Assembly (NCBI GenBank): GCA_002408085.1 | Contig: DHQL01000003.1 | Span: forward strand, 48,476 to 112,475 | Length of the DNA stretch: 64,000 nt | Origin: Spirochaeta sp. UBA5339 | GTDB taxonomy: Bacteria; Spirochaetota; Spirochaetia; DSM-2461 | Direction: 5' to 3' | Part shown: positions 18,154 through 26,821 of the stretch, one piece after another | Layout of the letters: every line of letters begins with the position of its first letter | How positions within the stretch are numbered: position 1 is the first letter of the stretch | Translations under genes and position numbers: made by a program | Notes under the pieces: generated by a model | Databases searched by the model: none | The model's input: the letters and a program-made list of their open reading frames with translations, nothing else | What the model was told of the DNA's origin: nothing

Positions 18154-18896
18154 GCCCCGGAGCCGGTGGCGGCGCCGCTGCAGGACCCCGATCCATAGTT
18201 GTCTTAACCGGGGCTGGAATCTCCGCGGAGTCGGGGATCAGGACCTTCCGGGCCTCCGACGGCCTCTGGGAGGAGCACAATGTGGAGGACGTGGCCACCC
18301 CCGAGGGCTATGCACGGAATCCCGAACTGGTGCAGAATTTCTACAATGAAAGGAGGGCTCAGCTTGCATCGGTGGATCCCCATGGGGCACACTTCGCCCT
18401 GGGGGAGCTTGAAAAAGAGTATCCCGGACTGGTTACGGTGATCACCCAGAATATCGATAACCTCCATGAGAGGGGAGGCAGCGGCAATATTATCCATATG
18501 CACGGCGAGCTATTGAAGAGCCTCTGCACCGCCTGCGGTTCACGCCGGGATCTGGCCGGTGATCTGACTACAGCCGCCTGCTGTGAGGAGTGCGGGGCCA
18601 GAGGGACTCTGCGTCCGGATATTGTCTGGTTCGGCGAGATGCCCTACAGAATGGATGAGATTATGGAACTCCTTGAGGAGTGCGGCCTCTTTATCTCCAT
18701 TGGAACCTCGGGACATGTCTATCCGGCTGCCGGTTTTGTGGCCCAGGCGTCTACTGCCGGGGCGAAAACTATTGAGCTCAACCTGGAACCCTCAATGGTA
18801 CACACCCGATTTGATGAGCACAGAACCGGGAAGGCGGGAGATCTGGTTCCTGTTCTTGTAGAGGAGATCCTTTCGGGTAAGTTCCAGGGACTATGA
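18150..18896 (+). CDS. cobB: NAD-dependent protein deacylase (sirtuin)
   Basis: A Sir2-family enzyme that removes acyl groups from protein lysines using NAD. Motifs: NAD site TGAGISAESGIRTFR, TQNIDNLHERGG, catalytic His in IIHMHGEL, zinc cysteines CTAC and CEEC. Y65 and R68 (FYNERR) are the Tyr-x-x-Arg pair that gives CobB and SIRT5 desuccinylase activity, so both deacetylation and desuccinylation are expected. The start at 18150 is set by the four-base ATGA overlap with the preceding reductase gene and an AAGGAG nine bases upstream; a longer in-frame start at 18090 would lie inside that gene. Confidence 0.93.
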   Translation: MSPGAGGGAAAGPRSIVVLTGAGISAESGIRTFRASDGLWEEHNVEDVATPEGYARNPELVQNFYNERRAQLASVDPHGAHFALGELEKEYPGLVTVITQNIDNLHERGGSGNIIHMHGELLKSLCTACGSRRDLAGDLTTAACCEECGARGTLRPDIVWFGEMPYRMDEIMELLEECGLFISIGTSGHVYPAAGFVAQASTAGAKTIELNLEPSMVHTRFDEHRTGKAGDLVPVLVEEILSGKFQGL

Positions 18897-18907
18897 GGGG
18901 TTATATA

Positions 18908-18965
18908 TTGACATATTGCGCAGGCGGATCTATATTAAACATATAAGCACATGCTTATATGTTTA
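18908..18965 (+). promoter_or_regulatory. Promoter and SmtB-type operator of the metal ATPase
   Basis: A near-consensus sigma-70 promoter, TTGACA (18908-18913), 17 bases, TATATT (18931-18936). It overlaps a perfect inverted repeat whose 14-base arms (left arm TAAACATATAAGCA, 18936-18949) flank a two-base centre CA and end at 18965. The 12-2-12 type of inverted repeat is characteristic of ArsR/SmtB zinc and cadmium repressors, and its place at the start point would block transcription. Confidence 0.85.
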
Positions 18966-18990
18966 TTTGATGAGATATCCGGAGGACAGC

Positions 18991-21192
18991 ATGTCTGGAA
19001 AAAGTGAATATACATTGAATGGGCTGTGCTGCGCCAACTGCGCTGCAGTCATTGAAGATAGAATTAATAAGCTGGAGTGGGTAAAAGAGGCCCGGGTAAA
19101 CCTGGCAACCCAGATCCTCTACCTTGACGGCGGGAGTCCCGACGGTTCTACAGGCTCTCTGCTGCAGGAGCTTGTTGACACAGTGGAAGAGGGGGTTACC
19201 GTACAGGAGCGCTCTGAAACCTCCGGCACCACAGATGATAAAGGGGAGGGGCTTTTCAGTCCCGCCGCTCTCCTGAGAAAGTGGACCGAGATTATCGGTG
19301 CCCTGATCTTTTTTACCCTTATAGCTCTAAACAGATTCGGTAATGGAACCGGTGTTGAGGGCATGCCTTTCACCATTCTTTACGCCGCCGCCTACCTTCT
19401 GATCGGTAGAACCGTTCTTCTATCGGGTTTGAAGAATATGAAAAAGGGCCGTTTCCTGGATGAGAACTTTCTGATGATCATTGCCACCGCCGGTGCCTTT
19501 GCCATCGGCGACTATCCCGAGGCGGTCGCTGTTATGCTCTTCTATCAGGTTGGTGAGTTCTTTCAGGACATCGCCGTGGACCGCTCACGCCGTTCCATCC
19601 GGAACCTGATGGATTCCAAACCGGGCAAGGTTATGGTGCTTTCTCCCGCCGCCTCGGCAGGGCCAGTGGAGACGGAACCCGAGGATGTTCCCGTGGGAAC
19701 CCTCTACCGCCTGAGACCCGGTGACCGTGTTCCCCTGGACGGTGTAATTGAGAAGGGCGAGGGAACTGTGGACAGCTCCGCACTGACAGGCGAGTCCTAT
19801 CCCCGTCAGGTGTCCCCTGGCAGCACGGTCTTAAGCGGTTTCGTCAACAGGGAGTCCCTGCTGGAAATCCGCTCTACAAAGACCCTCTCCGAATCCTCCT
19901 ACTCCCGTATTATCAGAATGGTAGAGGAATCCAGCAGCCGCAAGGCCCGGTCCGAGCAGTTTATTACCCGCTTTGCCGCCTGGTACACCCCCGCCGTTGT
20001 TGCCCTGGCGGCCCTGCTGGCGGTCATTCCTCCCCTGGTTATTGAGGGCGCCCTCTTCAGTGACTGGATCTACAGAGCCCTGGTATTTCTGGTTGTCTCC
20101 TGCCCCTGTGCTCTGGTTGTATCCATTCCCCTGGGATTCTTTGCGGGAATCGGAAGGGCCTCAAAAGAGGGAATTCTGGTGAAGGGAGGAAACTATCTTG
20201 AGGCCCTGAACCGGATCGACACTGTGTTTATGGACAAGACCGGTACCCTGACAGAGGGGAAGTTTTCCGTCTCCTCGGTTCTTCCCGCTGAAAATGTATC
20301 AGAGGAAGAGCTTTTAAAGCTCGCCGCCGTCGCGGAATCATCCTCATCTCACCCTATCGCTGAGTCCATTGTGCGGGCCTGGCGGGAGAGCTCAGGCAGG
20401 ACCGGGGGCGGATCAGCCCCGGCCGAACTCCCTGCTGCAGAGAAGGTTGAAGAGATTGCCGGCCACGGCATCCGTGCCCACTGGCAGGGTGATATTATCA
20501 CCATCGGCAAGGCCTCCTGGATGGAGGAACATGAACTGAATCTGATTGCCGGTCCCGAGGGGAGCACCACTGTCCATGTGGCCCTGGGCGAGGTCTACAA
20601 GGGTGCCGTCGTCCTCTCCGATGCAGTACGCCGGGACACACCCGAGGCCCTTAAGGGTCTGAAAAAGAGCGGTATCGGATCGATTATTATGCTGACCGGC
20701 GACAGCGATACCACCGCCCGGGTTGTTGCAGATCAGCTTGGACTGGACGGCTATCAGGCGGATCTGCTTCCCCATCAGAAGGTTGAGGCCCTTGAGATGT
20801 CCATTGCCCAGGGAAGGAACACCGCCTTTATGGGTGACGGCATAAACGACGCCCCGGTTCTGGCCCGTGCGGATGTGGGAATCGCCATGGGCGGTCTCGG
20901 TTCCGATGCGGCCATCGAGGCGGCGGATATTGTGCTGATGGCCGATGAGCCCTCCCGTCTGGTAAACGCCCGGCGTATCGCCCGGAAGACCAGGGAGATT
21001 GTTGTTCAGAATATCATCATGGCCCTGGGAATCAAGGCCGTGATACTGGTGCTGGCGGCCCTGGGCTATGCCGGAATGGGTCTGGCCGTCTTCGGAGATG
21101 TGGGAGTTGCCCTCCTGGCTGTCCTCAATGTGCTGAGGATTATGTCAGATCGTGGATCCAGCGCTCCGAGCGTACCCGCCACACACCGCTGA
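18991..21192 (+). CDS. zntA: Zn/Cd/Pb-exporting P1B-type ATPase
   Basis: A 733-residue heavy-metal pump. An N-terminal HMA domain carries the metal motif GLCCANCA. The membrane part has the translocation motif SCPCALVVSIPLGFFAGIG, the phosphorylation site DKTGTLTEG, the ATP-binding HP dipeptide (SSSHPIAESI) and the hinge GDGINDAPVL. The last helices contain the conserved Lys (IKAVILVL) and Asp (VFGDVGVALL) typical of the Zn/Cd/Pb subclass rather than the copper one. The ATG at 18991 follows CCGGAGGACAGC; an upstream in-frame codon at 18916 would fall inside the promoter. The 3' end overlaps the convergent MATE gene by 53 bases. Confidence 0.94.
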   Translation: MSGKSEYTLNGLCCANCAAVIEDRINKLEWVKEARVNLATQILYLDGGSPDGSTGSLLQELVDTVEEGVTVQERSETSGTTDDKGEGLFSPAALLRKWTEIIGALIFFTLIALNRFGNGTGVEGMPFTILYAAAYLLIGRTVLLSGLKNMKKGRFLDENFLMIIATAGAFAIGDYPEAVAVMLFYQVGEFFQDIAVDRSRRSIRNLMDSKPGKVMVLSPAASAGPVETEPEDVPVGTLYRLRPGDRVPLDGVIEKGEGTVDSSALTGESYPRQVSPGSTVLSGFVNRESLLEIRSTKTLSESSYSRIIRMVEESSSRKARSEQFITRFAAWYTPAVVALAALLAVIPPLVIEGALFSDWIYRALVFLVVSCPCALVVSIPLGFFAGIGRASKEGILVKGGNYLEALNRIDTVFMDKTGTLTEGKFSVSSVLPAENVSEEELLKLAAVAESSSSHPIAESIVRAWRESSGRTGGGSAPAELPAAEKVEEIAGHGIRAHWQGDIITIGKASWMEEHELNLIAGPEGSTTVHVALGEVYKGAVVLSDAVRRDTPEALKGLKKSGIGSIIMLTGDSDTTARVVADQLGLDGYQADLLPHQKVEALEMSIAQGRNTAFMGDGINDAPVLARADVGIAMGGLGSDAAIEAADIVLMADEPSRLVNARRIARKTREIVVQNIIMALGIKAVILVLAALGYAGMGLAVFGDVGVALLAVLNVLRIMSDRGSSAPSVPATHR

Positions 21193-22531
21193 TATACTTG
21201 GCCACCTCCTCTGTCAGACAGAAGAGGTAGACCATGTGGGGGGGCAGGTGAAGAACCAGTCCCGCCACGGCCATCAGAGGGATGCTCAGAAACCAGAGGG
21301 GCAGGAGTTCCAGCCCCGCGCAGAAGAGAGTATCCCCGCCGCTGCGGAGTATCCCCACGATAATGTGCATGTTCGAGGCCTTAACAAAGAGGACCAGGGT
21401 AAAGATCCGCAGCAGCTGCACCACCAGGTTGGACACATAGTCCGAGATATTGAAGAGGTGGGGAATCACAGGGGCGGCGATAAAGATCAGCACCCCGATG
21501 GCAGCTGCAATAAGGGGCACAGTCATCAGGATGGTCTTGGCTATGCGCTCTGCCTCCCGGCTCCGTCCCTCGCCGATCATATTGCCCAGCATAATGGCCG
21601 TGGCATTGGCTGTACCCACAAAAAAGATAAATGAGAGACGTGAGAAGGTGTCCATGATATTGTAGGCCGCCAGAATCTCGGTGCCCATCCGGGCATAGAC
21701 CAGGGTAAACATGGTCATTCCCACGGACCATCCCACCTCGTTGAGGATGACCGGGCTGACCCGCTGGAAGAAGCGCCGGATAAAAGCTTTGTTCTGATCC
21801 AGCATCTCCTTCAGGCTTCCCGCAACGGCGTACTTTTTCAGATAGACTACAAGTACAAGAGCCATCATCTCGATGATTCTGGCTCCCGATGTGGCCAGGG
21901 CGGCACCGGTGATACCCATCTCAGGGAGGCCCAGTTTGCCGAAGATCAGTCCGTAGTTGAATACGGCGTTGAGGCTGAGGGCCGAAACAGAGAGAAAGAG
22001 GGGGAGCTTGACCACTCCGGTACTCCGGAGAACTCCCTGGAAGATAATGGTTCCGGCGGTAAACATATAGCTTACCGAGGCGATTCTCAGATAGGGCACC
22101 CCTGCATTGATGACTTCCTGATCTGAAGAGAATATTCCAAGAATAAAGGCGGGAGCCAGCTGGGCTGCGGCGGTAAAGAGAACCGCTCCCGAGAGTCCCA
22201 GTATCAGAGCCATACCAAGGGCCCTGTGAATGCCCTGAAGGTCTCTCTTTCCCCAGAACTGTGCGGTAAATACGGCAGAGCCGCTGCTGATTCCGAAGAG
22301 CAGCAGCATCAGCAGAAAGAACACCTGGTTTGACAGGGCCACCGCGGCAATGGCGGTCTCTCCCAGCTGGCCGATCATCAGTGTATCCACCATATTCAGT
22401 AGAGTCTGGACCATGTTCTGCGCCGCAATGGGCAGGGCCAGTACAAGGAGTCTTTTAAAGCTGTCAGCGTCTGTTTTCCAGAGGGAAAGGAGTCCGGGAA
22501 AACGGCCGGTCGTAAGTGTCTGTTCTTTCAT
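21140..22531 (-). CDS. MATE-family multidrug efflux protein
   Basis: A 463-residue inner-membrane transporter with 12 hydrophobic segments. The N-terminal half has LLVLALPIAAQNMVQTLLNMVDTLMIGQLG and an NQVFF segment typical of NorM/DinF-type exporters, which usually run on a sodium or proton gradient. It is convergent with the metal ATPase and their coding ends overlap by 53 bases. The AraC-type gene lies 51 bases upstream on the same strand, so the two may be co-transcribed. The substrate cannot be predicted. Confidence 0.9.
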   Translation of the reverse strand: MKEQTLTTGRFPGLLSLWKTDADSFKRLLVLALPIAAQNMVQTLLNMVDTLMIGQLGETAIAAVALSNQVFFLLMLLLFGISSGSAVFTAQFWGKRDLQGIHRALGMALILGLSGAVLFTAAAQLAPAFILGIFSSDQEVINAGVPYLRIASVSYMFTAGTIIFQGVLRSTGVVKLPLFLSVSALSLNAVFNYGLIFGKLGLPEMGITGAALATSGARIIEMMALVLVVYLKKYAVAGSLKEMLDQNKAFIRRFFQRVSPVILNEVGWSVGMTMFTLVYARMGTEILAAYNIMDTFSRLSFIFFVGTANATAIMLGNMIGEGRSREAERIAKTILMTVPLIAAAIGVLIFIAAPVIPHLFNISDYVSNLVVQLLRIFTLVLFVKASNMHIIVGILRSGGDTLFCAGLELLPLWFLSIPLMAVAGLVLHLPPHMVYLFCLTEEVAKYISGVWRVRSERWIHDLT

Positions 22532-22582
22532 CGGGAGCTATCATACTCCCCCGGCACCCATTAGTCTATGGAGATTCCTGCT

Positions 22583-23440
22583 CTATTCACTCTTTCTGTA
22601 CTGTCTCGGGGTCATGCACATGACCTTACCGAACTGCCGGGTAAAGTAGTTGCTGTCCTCAAAGCCGCAGCGGCCGGCCACTTCGGTAATATTCAGGTCC
22701 GAAGTCTTCAGCAGAGTACAGGCTTTTCTGATTTTCAGCCTTATATGATATTCCAGAGGCGGGACTCCGGTGACCCTTTTGAAGTGACGGTTCAGGGAGC
22801 TGGCTGACATTCCCGTTTCCTCTTCAAGCTCCTTCAGAGTGATCTTTCCGCTTATATTGTGTTCCAGAAAACTTATGCCCCTGGCTATCCGCAGAAGCTC
22901 CCGGCTCTCCAGGTTTTCGGAGCTGTCATAGGAGCGGCTCAGGATACCAATCAGTTCCATAAAGAGAACCGATGCCATATAGGCAAAGCCCTTCTCCCCC
23001 TCCGAAAGCTCCTGATCTATACGCTGGAGCAGGGAGCTCACCCTGGTCAGTTCATCGGGGCCGAGGCGGAGACGGCTGGCAAAGTTGTGGCTCTTTCTGT
23101 ACCGGGGCTCAAGACGGAAGAGAGCCTGATAGCCGGGGCAGTGGGCAATATCCAGAAAGGGGAGGGGGAGATGGTCCGGAGTGAAGAGGAGGTTTACCAG
23201 ATTAAGATCCTCCAGATCCTTGTAGCCGTGGGTGGTTCCCGAGTGGATTATAAAGACATCACCCGCCTGGACCCTGTACTCCCCCTCCTCGGTAAAATGG
23301 ATACCCGTACCGCTGAGGATTATCACGAGCTCCGAGAAGTCGTGGCTGTGGAGGGGGTAGGGGATCTGGGGATTACGGCGGATAAGCTTTACGGGAAGCT
23401 CTTCGGAGTCGAAAAAATCGGGACGGTTCAGTTGAAACAT
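22583..23440 (-). CDS. AraC-family regulator, probable rhamnose regulator
   Basis: A 285-residue regulator with an N-terminal cupin (IPYPLHSHDFSELVIILSG; second cupin motif around VFIIHSGTTHGY) and a C-terminal double helix-turn-helix (ITLKELEEETGMSASSLNRHF; FEDSNYFTRQFGKVMCMTP). This architecture matches RhaR/RhaS. It is divergent from L-rhamnose isomerase, and an 8-base inverted repeat with a 19-base spacer lies in the gap. The ATG is preceded by AGGAGG at five bases. That rhamnose is the effector is inferred from position. Confidence 0.88.
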   Translation of the reverse strand: MFQLNRPDFFDSEELPVKLIRRNPQIPYPLHSHDFSELVIILSGTGIHFTEEGEYRVQAGDVFIIHSGTTHGYKDLEDLNLVNLLFTPDHLPLPFLDIAHCPGYQALFRLEPRYRKSHNFASRLRLGPDELTRVSSLLQRIDQELSEGEKGFAYMASVLFMELIGILSRSYDSSENLESRELLRIARGISFLEHNISGKITLKELEEETGMSASSLNRHFKRVTGVPPLEYHIRLKIRKACTLLKTSDLNITEVAGRCGFEDSNYFTRQFGKVMCMTPRQYRKSE

Positions 23441-23454
23441 CTCATCCTCCTGGG

Positions 23455-23489
23455 TGACGATATTGTGCTAAAATTTGACCGTATCGTCA
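23455..23489. promoter_or_regulatory. Candidate RhaR/RhaS-type operator
   Basis: TGACGATA (23455-23462) is repeated inverted as TATCGTCA (23482-23489) with 19 bases between. Widely spaced inverted half-sites are the known layout for RhaR and RhaS. The site sits in the 100-base gap between the AraC-type gene and rhamnose isomerase and overlaps a TTGACC (23475-23480) that could be a -35 element. Confidence 0.55.
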
Positions 23490-23540
23490 AGGTTCCCTCA
23501 CTATAGGGGCTGTAGAATTGATTTATTCGGAGGAAACACA

Positions 23541-24806
23541 ATGAATGATAGAACCCTTAAAATGTATAATATTGCAAAAGAGATGTACGCCGAGCTGGGC
23601 GTTGATACGGATAAGGCCCTGGAGGCCATGAAGGCCGTTTCCCTGAGCCTTCACTGCTGGCAGACCGACGATGTGGGCGGATTCGAAACTCCCGACGCCG
23701 AGCTTTCGGGAGGCGGAATCCAGGTAACAGGAAACTACCCCGGAAAGTCCAGAAGCATTCCCGAAATGAGAGACGACCTGGACAAGGCCTTCTCCCTGAT
23801 TCCCGGTACCCACAGACTGAACCTTCACTCCATCTACGGTGAGTTTGACGGCAAAAAGGTTGAGCGGGACGAGATCGGCCCCGAGCACTTTACCGGCTGG
23901 GTCGAGTGGGCAAAAGAGAGAAAACTGGGCCTCGACTACAACGGCTCCTTCTTCTCCCACCCCATGGCCGACACAGGCTACACCCTGAGCAGCAAGGATA
24001 AGACAGTCCGCGACTTCTGGATCAGACACGGACAGAAGAGCCGTGAAGTGGCCGCCTACTTCGGAAGAGAGCTTGGAACTCCCTCAATTATCAACACATG
24101 GATTCCCGACGGCTCCAAGGATGTTCCCGTGGACAGAATGGGCTACCGCAGCATCCTGAAGGACTCCCTGGACGAGGTATTCGCCAAGGACTTCCCCGCA
24201 TCAGAGATGAGAGACGCCGTTGAAACAAAGCTCTTCGGCATCGGAAGCGAGTCCTTTGTTGTGGGTTCCCACGAGTTCTACATGGGATACGCCATGAGCC
24301 GGAAGAAGATGGTCTGTCTCGACCTGGGACACTTCCATCCCACCGAGCTGATCGCCGACAAGCTCTCCTCTGTATACCAGTTCTTCGATGAGGTTCTCCT
24401 CCATGTAAGCCGTCCCGTACGCTGGGACAGCGACCATGTTGTAATCCTCAACGACGATATCCGCTATCTGACTGAAGAGATAGTCCGCTGCGGCAATATC
24501 AAAAACACCTATATCGGCCTGGACTTCTTCGACGGAACCATGAACCGCATCGGAGCCTACGCCATCGGTGCACGGTCCACACTCAAAGGCCTTCTCATGG
24601 CCTACCTGGAACCCTCTGCTGCCCTGAAGCAGTTTGATGCCGAAGGCAATGCCTTCGGACGTCTGGCCCTTCTTGAACAGTTGAAGTCCATGCCCTCCGG
24701 CGCCGTCTGGGACTACTACTGTGAGATGATGGGAGTTCCCGTGGAAGGCGAGATGATCAAGGATGTTCTGGCCTACGAAAAAGATGTTCTGGCGGGAAGA
24801 AAGTAA
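23541..24806 (+). CDS. rhaA: L-rhamnose isomerase
   Basis: Converts L-rhamnose to L-rhamnulose, the first step of rhamnose breakdown. A 421-residue protein of the RhaA family with the characteristic LSLHCWQTDDVGGFE, the metal-site run LNLHSIYGEFDG, the stretch GLDYNGSFFSHPMA, the metal ligands in CLDLGHFHPTE, and LHVSRPVRWDSDHVVIL. The start at 23541 follows CGGAGGAAACACA; an upstream in-frame codon would extend into the operator region. The aldolase gene begins within its stop codon (TAATG), so they form an operon. Confidence 0.95.
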   Translation: MNDRTLKMYNIAKEMYAELGVDTDKALEAMKAVSLSLHCWQTDDVGGFETPDAELSGGGIQVTGNYPGKSRSIPEMRDDLDKAFSLIPGTHRLNLHSIYGEFDGKKVERDEIGPEHFTGWVEWAKERKLGLDYNGSFFSHPMADTGYTLSSKDKTVRDFWIRHGQKSREVAAYFGRELGTPSIINTWIPDGSKDVPVDRMGYRSILKDSLDEVFAKDFPASEMRDAVETKLFGIGSESFVVGSHEFYMGYAMSRKKMVCLDLGHFHPTELIADKLSSVYQFFDEVLLHVSRPVRWDSDHVVILNDDIRYLTEEIVRCGNIKNTYIGLDFFDGTMNRIGAYAIGARSTLKGLLMAYLEPSAALKQFDAEGNAFGRLALLEQLKSMPSGAVWDYYCEMMGVPVEGEMIKDVLAYEKDVLAGRK

Positions 24807-25921
24807 TGAGTGTACAGGAACTGATTGACGTACCCCGCCGGTACGGCGGAAACCCAGACTATGTTCTGGCAGGTGGGGGAAACACCTCCCTGAAAGAGGG
24901 CGGGGTCATGTATGTAAAGGCCTCAGGCTCCTCCATGGGAGACATAGAAGAGAAGGGCTTTGTAAGGATGGATCAGAAGTCCCTGGATGCCCTGTGGACC
25001 GCCGACTACCCGGACAACGAGGATGAGCGTGAGGAGCAGGTTCTCGAGGACCTGATGAAGGCCCGTCTGTCCGGTGAAACGGCCCGCCCTTCGGTGGAGA
25101 CTCTGCTTCACAGCTTTATTCCCTTTACCTTTGTGGTTCACACTCATCCTGCCCTGGTGAACGGTCTGACCTGTTCCATCGGCGGCAGGGCCTGGGCCGA
25201 AAAGGCCCTGGGGAAGAAGGCTCTCTGGATTCCCGTGGTTAATCCCGGGTACATCCTGGCAAAGTACGTAAAGGACCGGGTGGATGAGCACCTGGCCCGG
25301 GGAAATGAGTTCCCTGACTATATTATCCTGCAGAACCACGGTGTTTTTACCGGGGGCAATACAATCGCCGAGGTGGATCAGAGATACCAGCTCCTGATGG
25401 GGAAACTGGAGGAGGCTATCCGAATTACTCCCGATATGGCCGAAGAACCCCTCTCCGGCGCCGACGCGGATGTTCTGAAGGCCGCCGTTAAGGATGTCTA
25501 CGGAGCGGATGCGGGATTTGAGTATATCTCAATCAAACAGTGCGGTCCCTGGCTGGAAAGCCGCGAGGCTGCGGCTCCGGTCTTCTCAGCCCTGACCCCC
25601 GACCACATTGTCTATATGGGACATGAACCCCTCTGGATTCCCGCCGACGGTGATCAGGCCGCGGCACTGAAAGCCGGTGTCGCCTCCTACGAAGCGGAGC
25701 ACGGCAAGAAGCCCAAGACCCTTCTGATTCAGAACCGGGGTATCGTCTCCTGCGGAGACTCGGAAAAGGTCGCCCATCTGTCGGGACTCCTCTTCCGGGA
25801 TGCGGTAAAGGTTTCTGTTTTTGCAGAGAACTTCGACGGTGTACAGTTTATGCCCGAGGACAAGATCGCCTTTATCAACAACTGGGAAGTGGAGAAGTAC
25901 AGGGCCAAGCAGAGCAGCTGA
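24806..25921 (+). CDS. Class II aldolase, probable rhamnulose-1-phosphate aldolase
   Basis: A 371-residue class II (zinc) aldolase/adducin-head protein. YVLAGGGNTSLKEGGVMYVKASG, the metal-binding FVVHTHPALVN and the later LQNHGVFTGG give the expected zinc histidines. The layout is that of the N-terminal half of the bifunctional RhaD/YuxG-type aldolase-dehydrogenases, but the C-terminal short-chain dehydrogenase domain is absent. After rhamnose isomerase the likely reaction is cleavage of L-rhamnulose 1-phosphate to dihydroxyacetone phosphate and L-lactaldehyde. No rhamnulokinase is in the window, so the kinase must be elsewhere. One-base overlap with the isomerase gene. Confidence 0.85.
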   Translation: MSVQELIDVPRRYGGNPDYVLAGGGNTSLKEGGVMYVKASGSSMGDIEEKGFVRMDQKSLDALWTADYPDNEDEREEQVLEDLMKARLSGETARPSVETLLHSFIPFTFVVHTHPALVNGLTCSIGGRAWAEKALGKKALWIPVVNPGYILAKYVKDRVDEHLARGNEFPDYIILQNHGVFTGGNTIAEVDQRYQLLMGKLEEAIRITPDMAEEPLSGADADVLKAAVKDVYGADAGFEYISIKQCGPWLESREAAAPVFSALTPDHIVYMGHEPLWIPADGDQAAALKAGVASYEAEHGKKPKTLLIQNRGIVSCGDSEKVAHLSGLLFRDAVKVSVFAENFDGVQFMPEDKIAFINNWEVEKYRAKQSS

Positions 25922-25953
25922 TCTTCTTTTCTATTGTGCAAATGTTATTCTGC

Positions 25954-25982
25954 AAGCCGGCCTTCGGGCCGGTTTTTCTTTT
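25954..25982 (+). terminator. Terminator after the rhamnose operon
   Basis: CCGGCC-TTCG-GGCCGG (25957-25972), a perfect six-pair stem with a stable UUCG tetraloop, followed by TTTTTCTTTT. Confidence 0.93.
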
Positions 25983-26077
25983 GGTTCTTCTCCTGTATTA
26001 TTGATTCTGTCCCCCTCTTCAGGGATTCCTCTCTCAAGGGATACTCCAGTAAGAGGGAATCATCGGGAGGAAGTTTC

Positions 26078-26815
26078 ATGGATATTCGATCGGTAAATTT
26101 TCCGAAACTCTCAAAGGAAGACTGCAGCAGAGAGCAGATCAGGAAGGAGTATCTGAGACAGCAGGGCCGGGTTGCAGTAAAAAATCTTGAGAAGAACGGC
26201 TTCAGGGCCTACTGCCCGGAATCAACCGACGAGGCCCGGCAGACCGTTCTGGATCTGGTTCCCGATTCATCGGTCATCGGCTGCGGAGATTCACACACTC
26301 TCTTTGCCCTGAACCTGGACAGCCCTCTTGAAGAGAAGGGGTGTACCGTCATACCCCATACCTGTGCAGTGAACGGCAATGCCTATGACAACCGGACCCC
26401 CGGATTCCATATACTGGGAGACAGGAAGGAGACCCGGGAGATACTGATGAACTACCTGGCGGCGGATGTCTTTATGCTCGGGGCCAATGCGGTGACCCTG
26501 GACGGGCAGATTATCAATATTGACGGAACAGGAAACAGAATCGCAGGAAGTATTTACGGCTCAGACCGGATCATCCTGGTTGCCGGGGCTAATAAGATTG
26601 TAAAGGATCTGGGTGCGGGACTGGAGAGAATAAGGGATGTTGCCGCCCGGATGAACAATATCAAATACGGGAATGAACTGGCCTGCAACAAGTGCGGTGT
26701 CTGTATGGACTGCAGAAGCAGGGAGAGGAACTGCAATGTGACCAGTATCTTTCACAGAAAACCGGATGACGCGGACTTTCATGTGGTGATCATCCCTGAG
26801 GAACTGGGCTTCTAA
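26078..26815 (+). CDS. LUD-domain (LutC/YkgG-like) protein
   Basis: A 245-residue LUD-superfamily protein. Family features: VIGCGDSHTLFAL, the turn VFMLGANAVTLDGQIINIDGTGNR and DRIILVAGANKIV. The C-terminus carries a cysteine cluster C-NK-C-GV-C-MD-C and a further Cys, which may bind a metal or cluster. Relatives work with LutA and LutB in lactate oxidation, but neither is present here. The start at 26078 follows GGGAGGAAG; an in-frame upstream codon would run back into the terminator. Its placement after the rhamnose operon could link it to lactaldehyde/lactate metabolism, but this is only positional. Confidence 0.85.
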   Translation: MDIRSVNFPKLSKEDCSREQIRKEYLRQQGRVAVKNLEKNGFRAYCPESTDEARQTVLDLVPDSSVIGCGDSHTLFALNLDSPLEEKGCTVIPHTCAVNGNAYDNRTPGFHILGDRKETREILMNYLAADVFMLGANAVTLDGQIINIDGTGNRIAGSIYGSDRIILVAGANKIVKDLGAGLERIRDVAARMNNIKYGNELACNKCGVCMDCRSRERNCNVTSIFHRKPDDADFHVVIIPEELGF

Positions 26816-26821
26816 GGTCCC

